Shown here piece by piece: positions 8,636 through 16,591 of a stretch of DNA of 63,659 nucleotides. The first letter of the stretch is position 1. Every line of letters starts with the position of its first letter. A program made the position numbers and the translations under genes. This stretch comes from Lentihominibacter faecis (GTDB taxonomy: Bacteria > Bacillota > Clostridia > Peptostreptococcales > Anaerovoracaceae), in assembly GCF_014306095.1 (NCBI RefSeq), contig NZ_JACRWC010000109.1, positions 1 to 63,659 on the forward strand, in the 5' to 3' direction. The notes under the pieces are model-generated. The model saw only the letters and a list, made by a program, of their open reading frames with translations. It was not told the DNA's origin and searched no databases.

Positions 8636-9036
8636 AGGATTACAGCGATATCATCGATCATCCGCACCATGTATCACGGACGCATCTGCAGATGTCCATG
8701 CATGACCGCGCTGCACAGTTCTCGCCATTTGCAGCACTGACAGGATTTGATGCAGCAGTGGAGGAAGAGGCAAGAGTCACAGACAAGCGTATGGAACTGG
8801 AGGAAGATGAACGGCAGCGTTTGAATGAGAAACTTCGGATCCTTTCAGAGCATATAGAAGAGCAGCCGGAAGTCAGTATCACATATTTCGTGCCTGACGA
8901 GAGGAAAGACGGCGGAGGATATGTGACGAAAACCGGAGCACTGAAGAAGATAGATGAGTATGTGCATGTGCTGATCATGACGGACGGTGTGAAAATACCG
9001 ATCCGGGAGATAATTGAAGTAAGTTTGGAAATATGA
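8632..9036 (+). CDS. YolD-like protein
   Basis: 134 aa. The N-terminal region with DRAAQFSPFAALTGFDAAVEE is the YolD-like domain that accompanies UmuC-type polymerases in Firmicutes and mobile elements, followed by a charged helix and a small beta region. Its biochemical role is not established; a part in SOS mutagenesis is inferred from the constant pairing. The start overlaps the truncated polymerase stop. Because the partner is broken, this gene is probably an orphan. Confidence 0.85.
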   Translation: MKDYSDIIDHPHHVSRTHLQMSMHDRAAQFSPFAALTGFDAAVEEEARVTDKRMELEEDERQRLNEKLRILSEHIEEQPEVSITYFVPDERKDGGGYVTKTGALKKIDEYVHVLIMTDGVKIPIREIIEVSLEI

Positions 9037-9124
9037 CAGAAGTATTTTTTATTTATTTCCGATTTCACTCCGTTATAATAAAACCAGAGTTAATGTTTTG
9101 TAATAGTAAAGGAATGGTGACAGA

Positions 9125-9232
9125 TATGGCTGGGTGTTCCAGTTTGGCGGGAAGATTCGTATCATTGGGCCGGATGAGGCGATGCTGGGATTTCAGCGGT
9201 TGCTGGATTCCTTTACGCCAGCTCACAGCTAA
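9125..9232 (+). pseudogene. C-terminal remnant of a WYL-domain regulator
   Basis: The frame YGWVFQFGGKIRIIGPDEAM continues for about 15 residues to a stop. It matches the last beta strand and helix of WYL-domain transcriptional regulators. No upstream helix-turn-helix or WYL core is present, so only the tail survives. The rest of 9037-9265 has nothing I can identify. Confidence 0.6.
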
Positions 9233-9265
9233 ATTACAATAATCAATAACTTCAGAGGGTGAACT

Positions 9266-9889
9266 ATGTCTGAATTAAGTATATTTGTAATCATTGCCAT
9301 TGTGGTAATTATTATCGCAATCATAGCCATAATAGGAAACAGCATATCTGATCGTAGCTCGCAGGAGTATGAACGTCCGGAAGAGCGTGCGGGTCGTGAG
9401 GGAGAATATATTGCAATGAACATAATCAGGAGAGTTCTGCGTAATGGGGACGTTCTTCTGACAAATGTTGATATTTCTTATGATGGGAGAAAAGCTGAGC
9501 TTGATAATGTCATCATAAACAAGTATGGAGTTTTCATCATTGAAGTGAAAAACTACGCGGGCACAATCTATGGCAAGACAGATGATTATACTTGGATAAA
9601 ATGCAAAACCGATCCTTATGGCAACACTTTTACCAAAACGGTAAGAAATCCGATCAAGCAGGTAAATCGGCAGGTATATTTGCTTGCAAGGCATCTTGAG
9701 GAATATGGATTTTATGTATGGGTAGAGGGGTATGCATTTTTTGTTCAAGGAAATAGTCCTGTCTGGTGCAAAGAAGTTCTTGGCAGTTCCAACGATATTG
9801 ATAAGGCGGTACATACATTTAATAAGAATCGATTGAGTGTTAGTGATATAGAATCTATCAAAGCGATTCTTTTGGACCCTTGTAGATAA
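9266..9889 (+). CDS. Membrane-anchored NERD-domain protein
   Basis: 207 aa. A single hydrophobic segment (residues 5-25) precedes a NERD (nuclease-related) domain. GREGEY is near 46, and ELDNVIINKYGVFIIEVKNY near 77-96 carries the Asp and Glu-x-Lys of a PD-(D/E)XK fold. The final 60 residues complete the fold. AGAGGGTGA before the ATG supports the start. NERD proteins are predicted nucleases or DNA-binding proteins; the substrate is unknown. It stands alone between gene remnants. Confidence 0.85.
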   Translation: MSELSIFVIIAIVVIIIAIIAIIGNSISDRSSQEYERPEERAGREGEYIAMNIIRRVLRNGDVLLTNVDISYDGRKAELDNVIINKYGVFIIEVKNYAGTIYGKTDDYTWIKCKTDPYGNTFTKTVRNPIKQVNRQVYLLARHLEEYGFYVWVEGYAFFVQGNSPVWCKEVLGSSNDIDKAVHTFNKNRLSVSDIESIKAILLDPCR

Positions 9890-9891
9890 AA

Positions 9892-10185
9892 ATGCAGGGA
9901 GAAAACAGGGCCGAGTATGTTCCAGATGCAGTGTTCTTTATCAAATATTTGAGAACGCTTGGCTTTTCTGCAACCAATGATATTTTTGCAGAAAATGCCT
10001 AGTATTTCAGAAATGCGCTTGTTCGAGCGAATTATACGGATTTACAGAGAGGTATCCATGAAACCACAGAATATCTTGAGATATTTCTCAGAAATCTGCT
10101 TCTGGACGAGAAACACGAGCTCCACAACCAGGATCTTCACATAATAATGAAAAAAGTGCGATTTTGCAGTAAAATGAGGATATAA
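9892..10185 (+). pseudogene. C-terminal remnant of a Fic-family protein with an in-frame stop
   Basis: After 36 codons a TAG interrupts the frame. Beyond it, YFRNALVRANYTDLQRG followed by TEYLEIFLRNLL matches the C-terminal helices of Fic/DOC-family proteins (AMP transferases, often toxins). The catalytic HPFxxGNGR motif lies upstream in the family and is missing. The frame ends in the 33-bp tandem repeats. Confidence 0.65.
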
Positions 10186-10235
10186 AAATAGCGATTTTGT
10201 GGTAAAATGAAAATATAAAAAGTGCGATTTTGCGA
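10151..10235 (+). repeat. 33-bp tandem repeats upstream of the AAA/DUF4143 ATPase
   Basis: Two and a half units with exact 33-base spacing start at 10151, 10184 and 10217. Each begins AAAAA(GTG/TAG)CGATTTTG and the full units continue to GTAAAATGA. The last partial copy runs into the ATPase ribosome site, so the array could act as an operator or leader for that gene. Confidence 0.85.
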
Positions 10236-10249
10236 TGGGGGCTGATTTT

Positions 10250-11578
10250 ATGTTCAGAAGAAAGATATATGACAAGCTTTTAGAGTGGAAAACTGAGTCT
10301 GATGGAAGGACTGCTTTACTGATAGAAGGAGCAAGACGAGTTGGAAAATCGACAGTTGTTGAAGAATTCGCTAAAAAGGAATATGAAAGTTACATCCTTA
10401 TTGATTTTTCGAGAGCATCTAAAGCCGTAAAAGAACTTTTTGAAGATATATCTGATCTGGATTATCTGTTTCTCCAACTGCAATTGCAGTATAAGGTCGA
10501 TCTGCATGAGAGAAGATCATTGATTATATTTGACGAAGTACAACAGTGTCCTCTTGCGAGGCAGGCAATCAAAGCATTGGTGGCAGATCACAGATATGAT
10601 TACGTGGAGACCGGTTCGTTGATTTCGATCAAACGTAACGTGAAGGATATACTTATCCCAAGTGAGGAACGAAAAATCAGTATGTATCCTATGGATCATG
10701 AAGAATTTCTATGGGCTGTCGGAGATCTCACAACTATTCCATTGCTGAAGAAGGTATTTGATTCCGGGAAACCTGTCGGAGTTCAGATCCATAGAAAACT
10801 GATGAGAGACTTCCGCTTGTATATGCTTGTAGGAGGTATGCCACAGGCTGTAAATGAATATATAGAAACGAACAATTTCAGAAAAGTAGACCAGATAAAA
10901 AGGGATATTCTCAATCTGTATGAAGATGACTTTAAAAAAATAGATCCAACAGGGAAGTTGTCAAGTCTGTTTGATGCGATCCCGGCACAGCTTAATAAAA
11001 ATGCTTCAAGATATCAGGTTTCGAGTGTTTTGAACGGTGAGAGAGCAGAAAATATTCTGGAATCGATTGCAGAACTGAAAGATTCAAAAACAGTACTGGT
11101 ATCGTATCATACCAATGATCCCAATGCAGGAATGTCGAACAATAAAGCCCCGGGGAAATTCAAATTATTTTTAAGTGATACCGGATTGTTCACTACGTTG
11201 ATGTTCAAAGACAGAGATTTCACAGAGAACATCATTTATGAAAAACTGCTGAATGATAAACTGAGTGCGAATCTTGGATATCTATATGAAAATGCAGTAG
11301 CTCAAATACTTACTGCTAATGGGAATGCATTATTTTATCATACTTTCATGAATGAAAGCACTCGCAGAAACTATGAGATAGATTTCATCCTGGCCAGAAA
11401 AAACAAAGTATGTCCGATAGAGGTGAAATCTTCCGGATACAAGACACATGCTTCCTTAGATGCGTTTTCCAGAAAATTCTCAGACAGGATACTAGATAAA
11501 TACCTTATTTATACAAAGGACTTTGCAAAGGATGAGGATATATTCTGTCTGCCGATATACTTGGTGCAGTTTCTGTAA
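10250..11578 (+). CDS. AAA ATPase with C-terminal DUF4143/nuclease-like domain
   Basis: 442 aa from the ATG at 10250, which has GGGGG about 9 bases upstream. The Walker A motif is GARRVGKST near residue 32 and Walker B is LIIFDEVQ near 95. A DUF4143 region follows, ending in EIDFILARKNKVCPIEVKSS near 385, a PD-(D/E)XK-like strand pattern. Such ATPases are very common in gut anaerobes, usually solitary and patchily distributed; function is unknown, with a mobile-element or defence role often suspected. The gene is flanked on both sides by Fic remnants. Confidence 0.88.
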   Translation: MFRRKIYDKLLEWKTESDGRTALLIEGARRVGKSTVVEEFAKKEYESYILIDFSRASKAVKELFEDISDLDYLFLQLQLQYKVDLHERRSLIIFDEVQQCPLARQAIKALVADHRYDYVETGSLISIKRNVKDILIPSEERKISMYPMDHEEFLWAVGDLTTIPLLKKVFDSGKPVGVQIHRKLMRDFRLYMLVGGMPQAVNEYIETNNFRKVDQIKRDILNLYEDDFKKIDPTGKLSSLFDAIPAQLNKNASRYQVSSVLNGERAENILESIAELKDSKTVLVSYHTNDPNAGMSNNKAPGKFKLFLSDTGLFTTLMFKDRDFTENIIYEKLLNDKLSANLGYLYENAVAQILTANGNALFYHTFMNESTRRNYEIDFILARKNKVCPIEVKSSGYKTHASLDAFSRKFSDRILDKYLIYTKDFAKDEDIFCLPIYLVQFL

Positions 11579-11623
11579 AAGAATATCAAAAGTATCAACT
11601 ATGTATTCGGCAGGAGTGCTGTC

Positions 11624-11701
11624 ATGGAGCTTTTGGGATTGAAAAGTTCAATGGGAGAATACAAACCGCCTTTTACGATAACCAATAAGATATTTATGTG
11701 A
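11624..11701 (+). pseudogene. N-terminal remnant of a Fic-family protein
   Basis: The 25-codon frame MELLGLKSSMGEYKPPFTIT continues NKIFM and stops. The YKPPFTITNK segment is the typical N-terminal motif of one Fic subgroup, after which a helix and the Fic core should follow. The rest is lost. The remainder of 11579-11751 is unassigned apart from the ribosome site of the next gene. Confidence 0.5.
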
Positions 11702-11751
11702 GAAGATGACGGGAATTATCCTGGATGCCCATAATATAAGGAGGAAAGTGA

Positions 11752-12666
11752 ATGAGCAATATTATTCAAATCGATAATCTTAATAAAAGTTTTGGAAGTG
11801 TAAATGCTGTCCGGAATTTGAGTTTTCGTGTGAAAAAAGGGGAATTATTTGCCTTCCTTGGGATCAATGGTGCAGGAAAGTCGACTACAATCAATATTAT
11901 GTGCGGACAACTGACGAAAGACAGTGGAAGCGTCGTTATTGATAAACACGATTTAGATGAGGATATGGACTATATCAAGCGTGAACTGGGCGTGGTTTTT
12001 CAGTCATCTGTTTTGGATTCGGCCCTTTCTGTCTATGATAATCTGGAAAGTAGAGCCGCTTTATATGGCATTACTGGAATGGCATTTAAGAACCGGCTTG
12101 AGGAACTGGCGAAAATATTAGATTTTAAAGACTTATTGAAACGCACAGTTGGTAAATTATCAGGAGGACAACGCCGAAGAATCGATATTGCAAGGGCTTT
12201 GTTTCATAAGCCTAAAATCCTTATTCTTGATGAGCCGACAACAGGGCTTGACCCGCAGACACGCCAACTTATCTGGACTGTTATATCCGGTTTTCGCAAA
12301 GCTGAAGATATGACCGTATTTTTAACTACGCATTATATGGAAGAAGCTGCGGAAGCTGATTATGTCGTGATCATTGATGATGGAAAAATATCCGCAGAGG
12401 GGACTCCGCTTGAATTAAAAAATATTTATACTGGAGATTACATCACGATTTACGGTGTAGAGGAAAAGGATATTAAAGCACTTAATATAGAATATGAGCG
12501 AATCCGAAACGGGTATCGTCTTTCTGTACCGAATACAAAGGCTGCAACTGAATTGATCATTCGTAATCCGCAGCTGTTTGATGATTACGAAATAACAAAA
12601 GGAAAAATGGACGATGTTTTTCTTGTTGTTACAGGAAAAACGTTAGTAGGAGGTGCAGAAAAATGA
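11752..12666 (+). CDS. ABC exporter ATP-binding subunit (DrrA/NodI type)
   Basis: 304 aa. Walker A is GINGAGKST near residue 38, the Q-loop is VVFQSS, the signature is LSGGQRRR, Walker B is ILILDEPTTGLDP and the switch histidine is in LTTHYMEEA. A C-terminal extension of about 80 residues is typical of the drug/lipid-exporter ABC-2 subfamily. It probably powers export through the adjacent permease, whose ATG overlaps this stop (ATGA). The substrate is unknown. AAGGAGG precedes the start. Confidence 0.95.
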   Translation: MSNIIQIDNLNKSFGSVNAVRNLSFRVKKGELFAFLGINGAGKSTTINIMCGQLTKDSGSVVIDKHDLDEDMDYIKRELGVVFQSSVLDSALSVYDNLESRAALYGITGMAFKNRLEELAKILDFKDLLKRTVGKLSGGQRRRIDIARALFHKPKILILDEPTTGLDPQTRQLIWTVISGFRKAEDMTVFLTTHYMEEAAEADYVVIIDDGKISAEGTPLELKNIYTGDYITIYGVEEKDIKALNIEYERIRNGYRLSVPNTKAATELIIRNPQLFDDYEITKGKMDDVFLVVTGKTLVGGAEK

Positions 12667-13583
12667 GTACAGCTTTCATTCTTATCAAAAGAAATATCAA
12701 ATTGTTTTTTAAAGATAAGGGGATGTTCTTTACCTCTTTGATAACACCGGCTATATTGCTTGTGCTTTATGTAACGTTTCTTGGAAATGTGTATCGGGAT
12801 AGTTTTACATCTAATTTACCTGATTCTTTAAAACTATCAGAAGACATAATAGAGGGACTGGTAGGCGGTCAGCTGATCTCCTCGATTCTTGCTGTTTCGT
12901 GCGTAACGGTTGCTTTTTGTTCTAATTTTTTAATGGTGCAAGATAAAGCAAATGGTACGATAAGAGATTTACGAATCTCTCCTGTAAAGGCGGCGACGCT
13001 TTCGCTGAGTTATTATATTGCAACCTTGTTTTCAACACTTATTATTTGCTTTGTTGCAACGGGGATCTGTCTTGCTTACGTGGCTATTGTCGGTTGGTAT
13101 ATGTCGCTTTCAGATATATTCTTTTTGTTTCTTGACATTTTACTTCTTGTTTTGTTTGGAACAGCATTATCTTCGATTATCAATCTTTTCTTATCAACAC
13201 AAGGACAAATTTCAGCGGTAGGTACAATCATCAGTGCGGGGTATGGTTTCATCTGTGGTGCATATATGCCTATTTCTTCTTTTAGCGAAGGTCTTCAAAA
13301 ACTAATCTCATTTTTGCCAGGCACTTACGGGACATCACTGATCCGAAATCATACAATGCAGGGTGTATTTGCTGAAATGCAAAATCAAGGCATTCCAACA
13401 AAGGTCGTTGAAAAACTAAAAGATTCCATTGATTGCAATGTTTATTTTTTTGGAAGTCAAGTGAATATCGGAGCGATGTATATGATACTTGGCATCACTA
13501 TTTTGGTGTTGATTGTAAGTTATATTTTGTTAAACAAAGCAAGAACAGGAAAAGCTGCCCTTGTTAAAGGATCTGGAGCTTAG
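12663..13583 (+). CDS. ABC-2 type exporter permease
   Basis: 306 aa with six predicted membrane segments (about 24-44, 72-95, 117-146, 150-175, 183-203 and 274-294) and a cytoplasmic N-terminus. This is the ABC-2 permease layout. The segment GTIRDLRISPVKAATLSLSY after the second helix is the usual coupling region, and the loop with FLPGTYGTSLIRNH near 220 is typical of the ABC-2 family. Translationally coupled to the ATPase. Together they form a two-component exporter; no dedicated regulator is adjacent. Confidence 0.92.
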   Translation: MSTAFILIKRNIKLFFKDKGMFFTSLITPAILLVLYVTFLGNVYRDSFTSNLPDSLKLSEDIIEGLVGGQLISSILAVSCVTVAFCSNFLMVQDKANGTIRDLRISPVKAATLSLSYYIATLFSTLIICFVATGICLAYVAIVGWYMSLSDIFFLFLDILLLVLFGTALSSIINLFLSTQGQISAVGTIISAGYGFICGAYMPISSFSEGLQKLISFLPGTYGTSLIRNHTMQGVFAEMQNQGIPTKVVEKLKDSIDCNVYFFGSQVNIGAMYMILGITILVLIVSYILLNKARTGKAALVKGSGA

Positions 13584-13611
13584 AACAAGCTAAAATCCTA
13601 AAATCTTATTT

Positions 13612-13640
13612 ATGACAAACCTTCTCACATGAGGTATAAT
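13612..13640 (+). promoter_or_regulatory. Promoter of the DUF1275 gene
   Basis: ATGACA and a consensus TATAAT are separated by 17 bases. Transcription would begin near 13647, which favours one of the inner start codons of the following gene. Confidence 0.65.
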
Positions 13641-13687
13641 ACTAAGCAGAGTGTTTTGTTTTGCTCATTACGAAATACAGAGAGATT

Positions 13688-14401
13688 ATGATAAAGCAAT
13701 TTACAAAAAAGAAGGTGCAGATGTCTGAATCTGCAGTGGTCAATTTAGTCCTGGCTCTTTCCGGAGGGTGCATGGACGCCTATTCTTATCTATACAGGGG
13801 CGAGGTTTTTGCAAATGCGCAGACCGGGAACATGCTCCTGTTCGGAGTGAACGCCGCCGGCGGAGATTTTGCAGAAGCTATGAAATACTTCTGGCCGGTG
13901 ATCACATTCACAGTGGGGATCATTTTAGCGGACTTTATCCGGAGCAGGATACAGGATGTGCACGTGCACTGGCGGCAGATCGTTTTAGTGGGAGAAATCT
14001 TGCTTTTGTTCGCTGTGTGCTGGATCCCTCAGTCGCAGAACGATCTGGCGAATATGCTGATTTCGCTGGCGTGTGGTATGCAGGTAGAGACGTTCCGATC
14101 TTTCCGGGGTAACGGTATCGCAACCACCATGTGCATCGGTAATCTGCGAAGTGGTACATATAATTTCGATAAATACATGCAGACTCACCAGAAACAATAT
14201 ATGAAAAAAGCCATCGTATATTTCGGCGTGATTTTCTTCTTTATGCTAGGGGCGGTCATTGAGAGTATTTTCATCAAGCATTTTGACAAACATGCACTAT
14301 ATTTTTCCGTGTTCCTGCTGATTGTTGCATGCATTTTAATGATCATTCGACAGGAGGATGAAGCAGAAGAAGATAAGGAATACGACTTCACAGGAGATTA
14401 A
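13688..14401 (+). CDS. DUF1275 (YoaK-like) membrane protein
   Basis: About 237 aa from the ATG at 13688; an ATG at 13721 with GAAGG before it is equally plausible, whereas 13661 would leave almost no leader. Six or so hydrophobic helices. The segment ALSGGCMDAYSYLYRGEVFANAQTGN is shared across DUF1275 (given here as landmarks: SGGCMDAYSY and NAQTGN near the N-terminus). The charged tail is EEDKEYDFTGD. YoaK-like proteins are inner-membrane proteins of unknown transport function. Monocistronic, ending at a bidirectional terminator. Confidence 0.88.
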   Translation: MIKQFTKKKVQMSESAVVNLVLALSGGCMDAYSYLYRGEVFANAQTGNMLLFGVNAAGGDFAEAMKYFWPVITFTVGIILADFIRSRIQDVHVHWRQIVLVGEILLLFAVCWIPQSQNDLANMLISLACGMQVETFRSFRGNGIATTMCIGNLRSGTYNFDKYMQTHQKQYMKKAIVYFGVIFFFMLGAVIESIFIKHFDKHALYFSVFLLIVACILMIIRQEDEAEEDKEYDFTGD

Positions 14402-14428
14402 GAATATACACTGCCGGCTCTCATGGGA

Positions 14429-14456
14429 AAGGAAGACTTTTCAGTCTTCCTTTTTT
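14429..14456. terminator. Bidirectional terminator between convergent genes
   Basis: AAGGAAGAC-TTTTCA-GTCTTCCTTTTTT. It follows the DUF1275 gene on the plus strand and includes the last codon of the convergent minus-strand gene. Confidence 0.8.
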
Positions 14457-15103
14457 GCTGATCCGAAAAAGGACATGAGGGCTTCCATGCTCTCTGCCTG
14501 GGACATATCAGGGAAGGGATTTCCGGCTGAAGCCGGGGCTGGCTGCTGACCGAGTGGCTGCGGAGCGTTATCTGGCTGTGGGGACAGTGGCATGACGAAA
14601 GCCGCAGGCTTTGCAGCCATCAGCTGATCCCAGTAATCCGGGGCGATATCGTCGTGGGGCAGGGTCTTCAGATATTCCGTGCCGCCGTAGATCTCAAGTG
14701 CTCCTGCCATTTCAGTAAAATAGGAATCACCTGTCAGAGGGGTTCCGGTGCGGCTTTGTTTTTCCTGCAAAAGTTTCTCCGCATCGTGGAGGATGGCCAT
14801 GGCTTTTGTCGGCATTTTGGCAGGTTTTTCGCCGCGCAGCTGGCTGAACACGTCCACGATCAGGGCGTCGATGTTCAGATCGTCCGGCAGGGCTTCCGTC
14901 ACGATGACGCTTTCAAGATCATCTTCGGCTTCTTTTGTTAAGATCACAGCGTATTTATTGTTGTACTTCACGACCCGGTACGTCTTGGACAGGATGGGCA
15001 GCGGGATGTATTCCACGTTGTTTTTTTCTAAGATCATCTCATAGCGGCTGCGGTTTCCAGCCAGCAGCACTTTTTGTCCGTAGTGGGTAAATTCTTTTTT
15101 CAT
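14441..15103 (-). CDS. Cytoplasmic protein of unknown function
   Basis: 220 aa with no signal peptide or membrane segment. The N-terminal 70 residues look like a small alpha/beta unit (a YGQKVLLAG strand, YIPLPILSKTYRVVKYNNKY). A helical middle follows, then a Pro/Gln/Ala-rich linker (residues 174-195) and a short C-terminal helix SMEALMSFFGSAKK. I recognise no family. The linker plus terminal helix suggests a tethered interaction motif. It is transcribed alone, convergent with the DUF1275 gene and divergent from the PC4-like gene. Confidence 0.6.
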   Translation of the reverse strand: MKKEFTHYGQKVLLAGNRSRYEMILEKNNVEYIPLPILSKTYRVVKYNNKYAVILTKEAEDDLESVIVTEALPDDLNIDALIVDVFSQLRGEKPAKMPTKAMAILHDAEKLLQEKQSRTGTPLTGDSYFTEMAGALEIYGGTEYLKTLPHDDIAPDYWDQLMAAKPAAFVMPLSPQPDNAPQPLGQQPAPASAGNPFPDMSQAESMEALMSFFGSAKKED

Positions 15104-15179
15104 CTTAGTCTCCTTTTTCGCTTTCTGCTGGTGTTATTATAGCGGCTTTCTTGCGGCATGACAAGGGTGATGCACTGTA

Positions 15180-15208
15180 TTGAAGCAGGCTGCAGGCTGT
15201 GGTATAAT
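15180..15208 (+). promoter_or_regulatory. Promoter of the ydbC-macro gene group
   Basis: TTGAAG and TATAAT are separated by 17 bases, about 90 bases before the PC4-like start codon. Confidence 0.6.
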
Positions 15209-15231
15209 CAGAATCGTAAGACGAACAACAT

Positions 15232-15289
15232 ATAAAGGAGTACCCCGGGGCACGTCAATGTCGCACCTGTGGTGCGACAAATAAAGGAG
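15232..15289 (+). repeat. 40-bp palindromic insert flanked by duplicated ribosome-binding sites
   Basis: ATAAAGGAG occurs at 15232-15240 and again at 15281-15289. Between them lie 40 bases containing CCCCGGGG and the perfect hairpin GTCGCACC-TGT-GGTGCGAC (15260-15278). The arrangement looks like a small palindromic element inserted with a 9-base target duplication that copied the ribosome site. Only the second copy is correctly spaced for the next gene. Confidence 0.6.
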
Positions 15290-15298
15290 ATTGACAAT

Positions 15299-15505
15299 AT
15301 GGCAGATTTTAAATATGAGATCGTAGAAGAAATCGGAGTGCTTTCAGAAAATGCCAGAGGCTGGACCAAGGAGCTGAACAAAGTGTCCTGGAACGGCGGA
15401 GCACCTAAGTACGATCTGCGCGACTGGGCGCCGGATCATGAGAAAATGGGCAAGGGGATCACTTTGACGGAAGAAGAGGCGAAGAAACTGAAGGAACTGC
15501 TGTAA
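15299..15505 (+). CDS. ydbC: PC4/YdbC-like ssDNA-binding protein
   Basis: 68 aa, the normal length of the Firmicute YdbC family. The sequence contains FKYEIVEEIGVLSENARGW, then KELNKVSWNGGAPKYDLRDW and WAPDHEKMGKGITLT. This is the PC4-like fold known to bind single-stranded nucleic acid. The start at 15299 follows ATAAAGGAG by 9 bases; an in-frame ATG farther upstream lies inside the hairpin and is unlikely. It leads a group of short genes on the plus strand. Confidence 0.93.
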   Translation: MADFKYEIVEEIGVLSENARGWTKELNKVSWNGGAPKYDLRDWAPDHEKMGKGITLTEEEAKKLKELL

Positions 15506-15526
15506 GCAGGAGGGAGACTGGAAAAC

Positions 15527-16564
15527 ATGAACGATAAATATGCAACCGCTCTTGAGCGGGCTTTATATAACTGGTATTACGGGGAGAACGGCGCCGATCC
15601 GGAACCGGTCTTCAACGCCATGAGCCAGGGAGCGGAGATGGGTATGCAGTGCCTGATCCCCATCGAAACTCCGCAGGAGCTTTTGCAGCAGCTGCTTGAG
15701 GCGGAATCTTTGCAGGATGGCGCGAGTTTCACCATTAATGAGGAGCTGCCGATCAGTTTTCAGCATCTGGTAGTGGATGAAGAGGGGCATTATTTGATCC
15801 CGATTTTCACAAGCAGCGAGCAGCTGAACATCGGTGGAGAAGGAAGTGCGACCATCAATCAGTCCTTTGGTGAACTCCTGGACTCTCTGGATCAGTGGCC
15901 GGACTGCCTTGGCTATGTGGTGAACCCGTTTACCAACAAGATCATGGTAGATCGCAATATCCGTGATAAAGTCCGGAATTTCCAGCCGAAATCTCATGTG
16001 GCGTTCGTGCAGGGAAGCGTGCTGGATCTTCATGTGGATGCGGTGGTCAATTCGGCTCATAAGACCCTTCTGGGCGGCGTGGAAGTGGACGAAGTGCTGC
16101 TGGCCGAAGCAGAGGGCATCATGGACGAAGCGATGCTCTGCGGCGGCGGGCTCAACGGAGCGATCCATGCGGCGGCAGGTCAGGCGCTTTTTGATGAATG
16201 TAAGACTTTAGGCGGCTGTATGCCAGGTGATGCAAAGATCACGAAGGCGTATGGCATCGAGTATGACGATTACATCATCCATACGGTAGGTCCGTTTTTC
16301 CAGAACAATGAAGAAGAGGAAGAAGTGCTGGCGTCATGCTATACAAAAGCACTGGATCTGGCGGTGGAGCATGGATGCACCAGCATTGCATTCCCGAGCA
16401 TTTCGGCGGGAGCCAACGGATTCCCGATGGGCAAGGTGGCGCCGGTGGCAGTGATTTCTGTAGTGGAGTGGTTTGAAGCACATCCGGATGTGGTGATGAA
16501 CGTATATCTTTGTGCAAATACGCCGAATGAGTATAAGGCGTATCTGCGTATGATCAAGCGATAG
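15527..16564 (+). CDS. SseB-like domain fused to a macro domain
   Basis: 345 aa. Residues 1-145 resemble the SseB N-terminal domain (LERALYNWYYGENG at the start, HYLIPIFTSSEQL near 85, GYVVNPFT near 130). Residues 155-345 form a macro domain: VDAVVNSAHKTLLGG in place of the usual VDAIVNAAN, CGGGLNGAIHAAAG near 205, and SISAGANGFP near 287 for the phosphate loop. Macro domains bind or remove ADP-ribose or its derivatives. The macro domain carries an acidic insert (VEVDEVLLAEAEGIMDEAM). Located 21 bases after ydbC. Confidence 0.88.
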   Translation: MNDKYATALERALYNWYYGENGADPEPVFNAMSQGAEMGMQCLIPIETPQELLQQLLEAESLQDGASFTINEELPISFQHLVVDEEGHYLIPIFTSSEQLNIGGEGSATINQSFGELLDSLDQWPDCLGYVVNPFTNKIMVDRNIRDKVRNFQPKSHVAFVQGSVLDLHVDAVVNSAHKTLLGGVEVDEVLLAEAEGIMDEAMLCGGGLNGAIHAAAGQALFDECKTLGGCMPGDAKITKAYGIEYDDYIIHTVGPFFQNNEEEEEVLASCYTKALDLAVEHGCTSIAFPSISAGANGFPMGKVAPVAVISVVEWFEAHPDVVMNVYLCANTPNEYKAYLRMIKR

Positions 16565-16591
16565 TCGGCAAGAGAAAAGGGGGCGACTGAT

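Noticed and set aside
10151..10235. CRISPR array
   Set aside because: The units are directly adjacent tandem repeats without spacers, and no cas genes occur in the window.
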